Source: Armillaria gallica
Lineage: Eukaryota; Basidiomycota; Agaricomycetes; Agaricales; Physalacriaceae
Assembly: GCA_037576215.1 (NCBI GenBank)
Contig: JBANDB010000003.1
Coordinates: forward strand, 7,068,001 to 7,132,000
Length of the DNA: 64,000 bases
Direction: 5' to 3'
The notes under the pieces are model-generated. The model was not told the origin of the DNA. It saw only the letters and a program-made list of their open reading frames with translations, and did no database searches. Shown here one piece after another: positions 42,223 through 53,150 of the stretch (its first letter is position 1; the number at the start of each line of letters is the position of its first letter). The translations under genes were made by a program, and so were the position numbers.

Positions 42223-43824
42223 TGACATGCTCTGAAAGTGTTCACACATGTAATTTTGTGAATTGTACTAATGAATACATGATACAATGACAGGATACTA
42301 AGGCACTAAGAAACACAACAGAGCACAATGTTTATAATGCAGATAGTAAGTTACCTTGAGTAATACTAGGTGAAGCACATGACTTAACTTGAGAGTGGTA
42401 CAATAAAGGCTGCCTTAGGTATAAAGTCTCAGTACTTGACACGGAGTGCTCTGATGAAACATAATATACATGTATTAAGAATAGAACAGGAAACACTTAT
42501 GAGATAATCAAGACTCTGCGCAACATTGATCTATAATATGCAAGGCATGGCTGATCCAGCACCTAGCACTCTAGACTTTGTAATGTCAGAATTTGAGTAA
42601 ATCTGAAGTTTCTGATTTTAGCCAAAGCATGCAAAGCCTAGACAAGAAGCTAGTTGCCTTCACTACCATAGAAATTCCTGGAAGAATATTATGAAGCAAA
42701 ATATGAGTCATGTGATAGGTTGCAACTCCAAGAAGATAACAACTAATGTCAATACACATGGAATAGCACTGTTAACTGATATCACACCACTTAGAGATAG
42801 AGATCTGGCCTCAAGTTAGAGTCCTGAGTCAGTGCCAAGCTATGGCATGATAATAGCAACATATGCAAGATGTAGGAAAAGGAGTTCTGCAACCTAAATA
42901 ATACTATATATGGCAATACTAATTTGTAGGATGTAGAATAGATAAATAGTGCAGTATAAATATAGTGTACAAGTTTCAGACCCCATTGTAGTCATGTGCA
43001 AGCCTTCAGCTTGATGCCCTAGCTTTAGGGTTAGTTTGTAACTTCAAGCAAGAAAACAGATCTTGATTGATAGCATTTTGAGTAACCTGAGTTGCATGTG
43101 AGGTATAGAAGGCTAGTGTGGCACTTGTGCTACTGTTAATTAGTTGGTTGATTTGCGCTTTAACCTGAGAAGAAGAGTTCGGTGTCATTGTGGATGCACT
43201 CTTGTGTTTTGAGAGTTTCTTATGATGCAAAGTACTACAGGTGGTAAAAGTTCAAATCCTTTGGCTTGAGGAGTACTCACTTAAGAGTATAAATTTCCCA
43301 AGTGGCATAAGTTCAAACCCTATGGCTTGTAGACAGTGTTTTATAAGGTTTTTGTGTCTTTGGATCACATAGGTTAGAACTCTGTAGATCTACAATTGGT
43401 TTGGAAGCTTGAGCATATAGAATTGAATTCTATGGCTTTAGTGGAAGGTTTTTGTAAGGTGTTTCTGCTTAGAGCATGAAGCTTTAAGTTGTGTGTTATG
43501 TGTTTCAAGTCATTTGAGGTCATTTTGTGTATCACTCTAGACTTAGTAAGGGCTTTGTGTGTGTGTCTTGAGGCCTAGCAACAACTGTTGCTTCTCTTGT
43601 TGTTAAAAGCCTTTGAACTTAAGAAAATCTAGATACTTGAGGCACACTATTGCTACATGTGTATATTATATATTCTGAGAGTTTGGTTGTTCTATTTCTA
43701 TTTACTTTTATCACATCAGAATCTCCCACAAACTTGAGGGTTTGTGTGTGTAGTGTTGGGTGTGGGTGTGAACAGTGTTTACAACACTGTTGCATTTCTA
43801 GCTTATATGCACAGAGTCTCTTCA
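42223..43824. mobile_element. Solo LTR, family 3, copy 2 (CpG-decayed)
   Basis: 1602 bp, TGACATGCTCTGAAAG ... CAGAGTCTCTTCA, flanked by a perfect 4-bp duplication ATGC (42219-42222 and 43825-43828). Colinear with 32528-34238 with C-to-T and G-to-A changes throughout. It lies inside copy E of the repeat block. Confidence 0.85.
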
Positions 43825-43828
43825 ATGC

Positions 43829-44255
43829 TCCTATTTGCAAAACGAAGAGCCTTTGTTAAAACACCCTCAGACTTGGAGAAGATCTATTATTAATATAGAG
43901 CCATAGCATTGATTTGAGGGCCTTCTTTCGACATTCTATTTATACCCATTGACTGGGTGTATCTGAAATATTGTTTATGCATTTGAAAGTGCAGCTTGCA
44001 GCAATACTGTGTCCTGCTCAGTGTGCAATTTAATATATCTTGGCAGTCCATGTGGATATTATTGAGGTTCACCAAATCATTTGCATGCTATGCTATCTCA
44101 TCCATGTCTCTTTTCTTCATACTTGGCACCTATGCAAAATCTACAAATATGTCTCTGGCAACCCAGAGACAGCTCTTCTCATTCACACTCCTGCCCAAGA
44201 TGAGCTTTCATTCCTATGAAGAAATGTCAGTGCTGATTGTCATACAGTTTTGTAT
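43829..44255. repeat. Large repeat block, copy E, fragment 3
   Basis: TCCTATTTGCAAAACGAAGAGCC through TACAGTTTTGTAT matches 5470-5900 of copy A. It ends where a family-4 LTR begins. No continuation of the block was found right of 56899. Confidence 0.75.
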
Positions 44256-44879
44256 TGATAAGCCTAAACTTCTGTAGCAATGGCAACACCAACTCAGAAG
44301 GAGATCAGGCAATTAATGTAGCAATATAACAATCAAGGCAATTGTGTTTGTGAGTGGGTTCAGGCATCTCCATGCAGTAAATCAATTTCTTTATATGCAA
44401 GTATACACTGTGACTTTAAGTCAGTAAAATAATACTGCTCAGTCATTGAATACTAGATGCTTTGGCTGTAAGCCAGTATAGTTCTCTCAAGACAAGAGGG
44501 GATGGAAACAGGTATGATGTAAATACTATGAATCTATATAAGAAAATGTGAGATGAGACTAGAAAATGAAAATGTCACTAAACAGTAATCTTAATGGGGC
44601 AAATGATGGAAGATAGACTAAACAGTCAGCAATTAGTCTGAAAGTGAGAGAATCAATGAGAGAACGTGATGTTGGGGTTGAGTGTGATAAGAGAAAACAT
44701 AGAAAGAGGTACTGAGGGTGGAATGTTGAGAGAAAATGTGGAACTATGGAAACTGGTGATGATACTGGTCCTATACAGTGCAATAGTGCTAAAGTCAATA
44801 TCAAAACTAGTCTTGTACTAAAAAAATCCTATCCTATGTCAAAACTAATCTTTAAGTCCACTTGAGGGACTGTCTTATA

Positions 44880-47300
44880 CAGTCGACTATCTCATAATGC
44901 ATACGGTCGGGACCCCTCCTAACCGTATGCATTATGGCAGTTATGCAGAACGAAAATATGATGTCATTCACATGATTTATGTCACCACTTTATTTCTTAT
45001 ATAATCAGATATCTACATCATCACCACGTTGTCGTCTGCTGTATTCCGCTGTACCCCGCTGCTCCACATTGTCTCCAATGATACCTGCTTTAAGTTTGCT
45101 TGAGTTTCTTTGAACAGGACCCCTCGGAAGTGTCTCAGGTGAGCCTGCAACTCTGAGGATATGTCCACATCCCCATGCATATTGCACAATATCTCCAGCT
45201 TGCGACAAAGTTCAATGCCTTGCTCGCTTGTAATAGAGGGCTCTCCCTCATCTCCCTCATCTTCCTCTTCCTCATCTTCTTCTATCTCCTGTATCTCACC
45301 TCTCTCAACGGCCAGCTGATAGCGAGCCACTTCAATAATTTCTTCATCGCTCCCAAACTGATATTCAGGCTCGCTGATTTCCTCCTCCTCTGCAGGGCTC
45401 AAGAGGTCTTCAAGTGTCAGAACTGCGCCATGAATATGATTTCGTTCCTTCAATTCTATGATCCACTTCTCGAGAGTTTTCTCTGCATTGGCAAGTTCTT
45501 TTGGCACGGTGGATTGTGTGGAGCTGGCTGTAGGAATAGCTTTAGGTGCAAGAGCTTCAACAACCCTCAGAGAAACATTAATGTCGTTTTCAGCTGCCAT
45601 TATTGCTGACAGCACTGGCTGCCAATCACCATCAATGTAGCCATCCCCCAACAACTCCTCCAGCGCCTTCTCGATGGATGGTAGGGTATACCTATCAGTG
45701 GTCGCAAATTCTCAGATTAGGTCCCAGGCTTGGGCTTCCAGTGGAGTCGTTTTAGAAGAGGCAGGAGTAGTGGTCACGTTAGGGAGAATGCCAGTGTGTT
45801 TCCAACAGTTCGCAATTGTCTCTGGTGTGACCTTATTCCATGCATCTCGTACGAAATTCATTGCTTCAAGCAGGTTGATCTTATAGATCTCTGCCTCTCC
45901 AGCCTCGTCAAGATCAAGTGCCCTCATACACATTGCCCCCCGGTAGTGCACCTTGAAGCAACGGATTATCCCAGCATCCAGGGGCTGAATAAACGAAGTC
46001 ATGTTTGGCTCAAAGAAGACGATGTTTGTGTTTCGGGGTTTGTATGCGATGGAGTGGCCAGTGAAGTTGTCCATTGTCAAGCAAGTATTCCTTCCCTCTC
46101 GCCGCATCTTCAGGTCAAACTGCTTTACCCACTCCTCAAACAACTCCTTGTTCATCCACGCCTTTTTATTGCTGCGATAATAGAAGCCCATTGCTTTGGG
46201 GGTCTTTTTCTTGAAGCAATGAGGCTTGGCTGACTTTCCGATAAAGAAGACCGGCATCTTTTCACTCCCATCAGAATTGACGGCGAAAGCGAGAGTGATA
46301 CGGAACTTGTTTTGTTTCTTTCCGCTCATCTGTTTTGTTGCTAACCCTCGGTCTGGAATTGCAAAGCAGAAGAGGCCTGACTCGTCAATGTTCCATTGGT
46401 CGCGTGGTGCGTAGTCTGCCAGGATTTTCTGTAACCTCTCTCTTTCCTTCTCGACCAAACCCAGGTTGACTGAGCCTGCTTCTCCATGGCGACAAATTTC
46501 CTTGATTTTATAGGCCTTGCAGAAGGAAGGAATCCATCCTTCACCTGTTAAGCGCTCCTCCTCTGGAACCCCAATCAAGTCTTCAATACGCCACCTCTTC
46601 TCTCGAAGCATCCCTCCTGTTACGGTCTCCCCCTTCTCCTCCATGGATCTGAACCAAAGCATGAGTGCCCTTTCGACATCTGGACGAGTGACAACTTGTG
46701 CGTGCTTCATAGAAAGAGCATTTGGGTGCGCACGAGCTTGTTCCTCCAATTTATCACAATTCCCAAGCCGGCGTGAGAGAGATGACTGTGTGAAGCGCAA
46801 GACACCTTCATGTCTGGTTGCAAAGTGCTGAACAATGTCCTCCTGCTTCATGTCTGGATGCTGGTTGACGTAGGCAAACACAGTAAGCCAATCTCCGCAG
46901 GTCAGATTTTTGCGCCTGCTGTGATCAAGTGGTACAGCAGATGTAGCATGTGTAGGTTTGACCACTTTTGTTCTTTGTGTCTGGTCATAGGGATTTCCGG
47001 GTTTTTTGTGAGCTTTCCGCTTGGGTTCATCAGCAGGCATGGGGGTAGGTGTATGCAACGAGTGTTGAAATGGTGAAAATTTAGACCGAGCAGTGCCTGA
47101 GGCAAAATAATTCACTGATTAGCTTCACGGACATTACCAAATGAGGGTTTACTATAACGCATAAACACATTTGTAGCTGATGCATTATGCGATATGCGAA
47201 ATATATGTTTTTGCCCGCCTCCCACCATGGGACCAACCCAAATTCAATGCATTATGACGGTTATGCAAAATGACATCATGCATTATGAGATAGTCGACTG
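44880..47300 (-). mobile_element. Pogo-type DNA transposon, 2421 bp
   Basis: Perfect 23-bp terminal inverted repeats (44880-44902 and 47278-47300, starting CAGTCGACTATCTCATAATG) flanked by TA on both sides (44878-44879, 47301-47302). A second perfect 15-bp inverted repeat sits just inside the left end (44893-44907 and 44922-44936). The motif TGCATTATG recurs near both ends (44928, 47180, 47247, 47279), candidate transposase-binding sites. It is the most CpG-rich stretch of the right-hand half, so it is probably the youngest insertion. It lies in a family-4 LTR. Confidence 0.95.
45013..47115 (-). pseudogene. Pogo-family transposase (CENP-B HTH, DDE_1) with one stop
   Basis: The frame is open from 47115 to 45715. 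TGA at 45712-45714 interrupts it, and the same frame then continues to 45013, giving 700 codons with one stop. Order: basic N-terminus (PKRKAHKK), helix-turn-helix region about residues 70-120 (ending FTQSSLSRRL), CENP-B-type HTH about 140-212 (ALMLWFRSMEEKGETVTG, GWIPSFCKAYKIKE), then DDE_1 core with Asp244 (WNIDESGLF), Asp349 (LTMDNFTGH) and Asp380 (FIQPLDAGIIR). The last two Asp have 30 residues between them, as in pogo (DD30D). The C-terminal part has an acidic segment (EIEEDEEEEDEGDEGE). The TGA lies in ATC TGA GAA and would be CGA before a CpG deamination. The start could be the first Met or Met26. The core before the stop is complete. Confidence 0.9.
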
Positions 47301-47785
47301 TACTGATACTATATAAAAGCTTGCTGAAACTGATTCTAAGTCTGCTTTAAAACTATCCAAGTGGGTGATGATAACAATGGCAAAAGAAAAACATGAAAAC
47401 TTCAATGTTGTGAAAGTGAAATGATAACAGCCTAGTAAAAGATAATGTGGGCAAGGTATGGTATGGCAATCATGTGTTGATACAATATAAGCATGTACCA
47501 ATAGTGTTAAGAGTAAAGAGTGAGTGTCCAAAGACTCTTTACAGTTAAAAATCATGGAATAACTCTAGTGAGTTTAAGAATTGACATGCAATTGAGAATA
47601 TGCTGGGGTAAACAGTATATTGGCATAGAACAGTGAATAAACATGGTTTACTGGCAATAGAGTAGAGTGTGGTGATAACTGGCATAGTTTGTGGTCAACT
47701 GGAGATGAACTGCTAAAATATATTTTCTAGCTAGCTTTTATACTACAAGTACAAATTTATAAATAGTGTAAATATAAGAGACTTA

Positions 47786-48051
47786 CACTGCATGATGGCT
47801 TTGATATGTGAGGCTGAAATATTGAAATTGAAAGTTATTTATTTTCAGCTAGTTTTTAGCTTAAAATATCAAAGAAATATGCATAATAGCTTTTCTATAT
47901 TTGTGAAAATCACCTCAAAAATGGATAAAATCACAAATATGTAAAAGATATTGTGCATATCTCTTTAATATTTTAAGCTAAAAAATAGCTAAAAATAAAT
48001 ATTTTTCAATTTCAATATTTCACCCTCACATATCAAAGCCATCATGCAGTG
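47786..48051. mobile_element. Foldback MITE, CACTA-like, 266 bp
   Basis: Begins CACTGCATGATGGCTTTG and ends with the exact inverse (CAAAGCCATCATGCAGTG). The two arms of about 125 bp pair almost throughout. Flanked by the 3-bp duplication TTA (47783-47785 and 48052-48054). The empty site is preserved in the paralogous LTR (GAGACTTAGTAAAGC, about 56290), which proves insertion. CACTG ends plus 3-bp duplication point to a CACTA (CMC) source; PIF/Harbinger is the alternative because of the TTA target. Confidence 0.85.
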
Positions 48052-48630
48052 TTAGTAAGGCTATAAGATCTTAGCTTTGTAAAAACTATAGTCAATGTAT
48101 GGTATTTTAACTTCTAAAGTAACAGCAACTCTTCAATGTTGCTGTGTTTGAACAAAAACCATATGGTTTTATTGAGTAATGAGTAGATTGTTGAGTGCTG
48201 TTTAGCTGTGGATTACTGAGCTACAGTTGTCATGCTGAGGAGTATGTGTGGGTTAATATTTTCTTGAGAGCTTGGCATTGTAACAGCCTTAGTAAACATG
48301 GTCTGTAGTTGCTATGGCTGTAATTATCATAGCTGGAAGGGTACTCATGTCAATCACATCCTTTCATTAAGTGATTGATAGACATGTCAACTAGATGCTT
48401 CTGAGTGATGCAGCAATTCTGTTTTAAGATAATTATCGATCAAAGGTGCATTGTGTGATGGAATACAGAAATTATGATGTGTAACAAGATGGGATGGATA
48501 GCAAAGTGTGTGAGGAGTGATTGCCATGTGTGCAATCTTTGGTTTACTGAAAAGCCATTGAAGAGATGGTAATATTAATTAACAGGAAAAATCCATGAAT
48601 TCTGAGTGTATAGAGCCTGAAGGCTCATCA

Positions 48631-51274
48631 CTGTTAAGAAATTTACCACATTTTTATGTATAAACATTTGGTCAGCAGTAGCTAGAGTGGAGAACTAAGT
48701 GTAAACATTAGATTCCTTTTTAAATCTATGCCACAGCCATTGGCCTAAGTATTCTGGCACCCATCCTGGTATATAATCCTTAGCTGAGTGCCAGCTGGTT
48801 CTCTGAGAGCATGCAGCCTTCATCAAATTAGCTTAAGATAAGGCTGGAGGAGATTGTGAAGTCTTTCACATTGAATTCTGTCAAGGACTCTCACTTTCTC
48901 TAGATCCAGGTCTCGAGTCCTCATATAAGGAAGTTCCCACTTCTTGTATGAGACTTAGTTGTAACTCTCTACTTTGCCTAGATTCTGTTTTTGATCTTTT
49001 ATCTAAGAAATGACTAAACCTTAGGATTGGACCTAGTTTAGAAAATCTGCTTTATTGGCTTTCTGTCATTGGTCTTGGGCTTGAAGGACCCACCATGTGA
49101 GTTAAACTCCTCTGTAATGTCTCATTTTGCTATAACTCAATATTCAACTCTTTGTGCAGGAGTTCTGCTATGTGGTTGAAGCTCCTTTGTGAAGCTCAAC
49201 TTTGATGCAATAATATCCTTGATTCTTCGGGTGATAGTTTATTTGTCCTGTTGACTAAACTTTCTGTCTGTCTCTGAGCTGCAATGGTAGCAATGACTGT
49301 TTACACTGTTTTATCTTTTTTCATTAGTCTTGATCAACTTGTTGAGCCATCTGTTGATCTTTCTTCTATAATATTGGGTTTGAGGTATTCCATTGCAGTG
49401 AGGTTTCTTGAATGTGAGGAAATTGTTGAGAGGCCTCAGACTATCTATTGCTCAGCATCCTTCTTGGTTTTGAAGTAGTCATATGAATCTGGGACAGTGA
49501 ATGCTAGAGAAGAGGGTCATTCTCACTTTTCAATTTCCATAAAGTATTTTTCTAAGAATAAATGGCCTCTTCTCAGCCTTTCTGATAGGCCTTTTCAAGC
49601 TGCATTCAACAATTGAATCTTGTTGCTGCCTTTGAGATTGGACAGGAATGAATGTATCTTTGGGATCTACTTGGAACCAAAATATTTTTTCCAGGCTTGA
49701 GATTATGGTAGTGGCTATGGCTAAAGCAGCGTGAAGCTCATCCACTGTTGTTTGTACTGCCTGATACATTGATGGTCATAAAGTGTATTTGACCTTTCTG
49801 AGAAGAGTTTGTCTTCCTCAACTATGATATTGATGGTTTGTAAGTCATAATTCCTATAATGTTCCACCCTAAATGCTATTGATGAAGCATTAGAGATTTG
49901 TCTGGTTTTGGGGTCAGCAATGTGAGGATGTAGGTTGTATTCTTTCTATAATTCTTCCATAGCTGTTTTACCAGCATCTCCTACAACTACTGTATCATTT
50001 CCTTGTTGAAGAATAGCATTGATGGGATTTATAGGATCTGTTTCTAACATGTCAGAAGAGATAGTGAGATGTGTGCTAGCTTGTTACTAGTGATGACTTT
50101 TGTCAGTGTTTGCTAGGTTCTCAATGTGTCCACCATTGTGAAGTGTGGTAGGATTCAATATATTTCAAGTTCAATTGATAACTTAGTGAGTTAATGAACT
50201 ATCAATAGAGCAGTGGTATGAATATCAACAAGTAATCTGTATGTCACCTAAGACAAAGAGTGATGGCAAAAGTTGTGAGTTATATTAAATTCCAACTCCT
50301 CAGTCTAGGTCATATTTTCTCTGGCCTGATGCAAGTCTAATCTGAGAATTCGCACTTGAGAGTAAGGGGATAAAAAAGAAGTTACATTTCCTTACTATCT
50401 ACTTACTTATATACTACTAGGGTAGGAGTCATAAAAGGTCATTATGAGTAACTACCAGTCAGTACTGAGTCAATCTCTAATAATATCTCTCAACTCATAG
50501 TAATTCACACTGAGTTGCTTGTCTCAAAATTAGATGGGTTACACATATATCCTGACTAGGATACCCAACACTTACTTTATCTATCTTGTACACTAACATA
50601 TGGACTGTTTTATTTTCTCTTGCTCCTATACTTCACCTTGGTTTGTATATATATCTCATAGTTACATGTGCATACCTCAGTTGTTATCATCACACACTTT
50701 GTTCTGACTGAGGTATGCACTCTACTACTATACTGTTATACATTTTACTTACTATCACTTAGTTATAACTTACTTCTCCTCAGTCACCTATGGCATCAGT
50801 CACTGTCAAAAGCAAGTTACAGTTACCAGTATCAGCTGGCCTCTGGGCTAGAGTAGCATATGAAACCTAGATTTCATTATACTTGAGTTTATTACCAGTA
50901 AGTTACCTCTTCTCACTGGAGGAGTTTTCCATCAAGATAACTTACACATTATGTGACTGCCTGATAAATATAAAAATCTAATATGATTACCTGTATATTC
51001 CGCATATGTGATGCAGGAGTGCATATGCAATATGTTCAGATGACTTAGAGTATCTTTGACAAAGAAAATATCCTAAAACATGAATGCAGATGTTCTGAAA
51101 AAATAATTTGCAGTTGCCATGTGTCTGTTATGTGATTGCACACATGATAGGTAAATAATAGTAAATTACTGTATCAAAACACCCTCTTGGGGAGGAGTTA
51201 GTGAAAAATGGTAATTTACTCCCTTGGAGGTTTTATGCACAATCCTACCCTAAGCCAAAATATTGAATTGACAG
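48631..51274. other. Degraded, CpG-poor sequence, no gene recognised
   Basis: Between two family-4 LTRs. Stops are frequent in all frames. A minus stretch at 49530-49990 (for example MEELYRKNTTYILTLLTPKP, and VQTTVDELHAALAIATTIIS) looks like eroded coding sequence, possibly the inside of an LTR element, but no RT, protease or integrase motif was found. 50330-50990 is AT-rich and featureless. Confidence 0.5.
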
Positions 51275-52995
51275 TGTCACACCTGCAGCGTGTCTAAGGG
51301 TGTAATTTTGCAAAAATATCATATCTTACATATTAGCAATATAGAGGCATTACAAGTGGGCTGACAGTGCAAGTGGCACATGAAGAAGCAAGGTCACCAA
51401 GATAGAGAGTTCTATGATAGAAAAAGAAGCAGTGAAATTAAAACATAAGGACTTCATTGTTGCACTGTATCTTATGGGCATGTATAGCAATAAGGCTGAA
51501 GGGCGAGCTAGCTTGCTAAACCATTCATCTGCAGTCGAGAATTCAACCTTAGTGGGATGTGCTTGTACATGGGCCACAACTAATTTAGATAATGACATGT
51601 CTGTAATCTATGACACATGGTCCCTGGAGATCCAAAAAAATGATATCACACATGGGGTAATCAAGAGAACCCTAGGCATGGCCTAGAAACAGACTTTGGC
51701 TGATGGAAATAGCAAGTGGGCTCAAAGTCCAAAGCATTTCTTGGTTACTAAGTCTAGAATATAACACTATCACCTTCGGAGCAGACTCGAAAGCCAAATA
51801 CAAAATATGATCAATAATTGAGGATTAAGCAACTATTGAGTGCATGCCTGTGGGCTACTCTGTTGCTTGAGCAAGCAACATAGATATTGCTTAGCTCTTT
51901 GAAACTACTAAAAAGAGAGACAACCAGTGTACTGCCTAGAGCACTGTACCAGTTTGGACAAGAGAGTATTGGCCAACAATGAGTTAAATTACTAAAAAGC
52001 TGTTTATAACAATCAATTGCCCATAGTATAAGTAAAGTAGAAATTCATGTAATAAGGCAAGCTACCTACCTCCCACATATTGCGATAAAGTTTCAGTTTG
52101 GATCTGGACTTGTTGCACCACATAAGAGTTAGTAACTTCAAGTCTCGGCTACAACATGAGTTTAGCAAGCTCACAGAGAAATTGAATAAGAGAAATTTTA
52201 GATACAAACTTTGATTTACTTGAGATAAAAAAGAGATTTAGAGGCAGTGATGCGGTGCCAGTCTTGAGAAGTTTACTTGGTTACATCTGAGAGAGAGCTC
52301 TATCCCTTTTCTGGTTCAGTGTAAGAGAGAGAAGGAGAGATTGTATTGTGCTGGCCTCTGTGTATGTCTAGGAGTAGTTTGCAAGGGAATCAGCCAGATT
52401 GAGCTGTTCTAGCAGTTGCACAAAGTGTGATAGGTGTGTGCAGTTGGACCTCACAGCACTGTTATTAGAGCAAGTGCACTATGTGTGAGAACTTGTGGGA
52501 ACAGTTTCTGAGAGTAATTGTGATTTGATTGAGAGTGCCAAGGGCCTCTATTGTGATGAGTTTGGGAGTCAGGTTTAGCAACTAAGAGAAAGGTGGTGTC
52601 GTGCACAAATTAGATCTAGCAGCAAGTTGTACTTAATAAGCTCACTGACCAGACTTGGTCATTTTACAGATCTGTATATCTGTGTGTATTTATCTATTTA
52701 AATATCCTTTGCCTTGAGGGTTGTGTGGTACATCATACTCTCTTGTAAAAGCTTTGAGGAAACAGAGAATTGAAGATCAGCTTGATAATTATATGTTGTT
52801 ATGTGCATTGTTCTAGCAAGCTCACTGAGATATATTGTGATACTGTCAGTGCATAATCAGAATTAAATTTCTTGCTCCTCTCCATACTCAAGGAGATTGT
52901 GTGTGTGTGTGTTAGTGGGATTGAGGGTAGGTGTAGTGTGTGTGTTCATGCTAGGCTGTGCTTTGTTTCCTGAGTGCCCATCATCAGCCTCATCA
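51275..52995. mobile_element. Solo LTR, family 2, copy 2 (CpG-decayed)
   Basis: 1721 bp, TGTCACACCTGCAGCGTG ... CAGCCTCATCA, 4-bp target ACAG (51271-51274) versus ATAG (52996-52999). Colinear with 29887-31597, but most CpG of that copy are TG or CA here. A GTGTGTGTGTGT run is kept near 52897. Confidence 0.8.
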
Positions 52996-52999
52996 ATAG

Positions 53000-53150
53000 A
53001 AAAAAAAAAAAAAAACTTTCTTGCTACACTCTTTGGCTGAGAGTCAAAACCCAGCTTTTGTATAAAATACAAAACCCCTACACCAACTATGACAGGTGTG
53101 TGTACTAACTGATACACTACTAGAGAATTAGCAACTCTGGTTATCAAAGT
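53000..53150 (-). repeat. tRNA-derived SINE-like repeat, copy 4 (decayed)
   Basis: On the minus strand AGTAGTGTATCAGTTAGTAC, then CTGTCATAGTTGGTG, then GCTGGGTTTTGACTCTCAGCC, AAAGAGTG and a 17-nt T run. Order and spacing match copies 1-3 (ATCGGTTAG, B-box, AGAG tail). The B-box GGTTCGACTCC has decayed to GGTTTTGACTC. It abuts the end of the family-2 LTR. Confidence 0.45.

Larger units (their letters stand above)
44256..48630 (+). mobile_element. LTR, family 4, copy 2, split by two DNA transposons
   Basis: TGATAAGCCTAAACTTC ... CCTGAAGGCTCATCA. With the pogo element (44880-47300) and the CACTA-like MITE (47786-48051) removed, it is about 1.68 kb and colinear with 55207-56899. No matching short duplication flanks it (GTAT versus CTGT). 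That fits it being the left LTR of a larger element whose right LTR is 55207-56899, but the outer flanks (GTAT and TCCC) do not match either. Confidence 0.7.

Noticed and set aside
45730..46233. Plus-strand ORF of 167 codons
   Set aside because: Antisense shadow of the pogo transposase.
51350..51686. Overlapping ORFs of 82 and 90 codons
   Set aside because: Both lie inside a solo LTR and on opposite strands, with no protein features.
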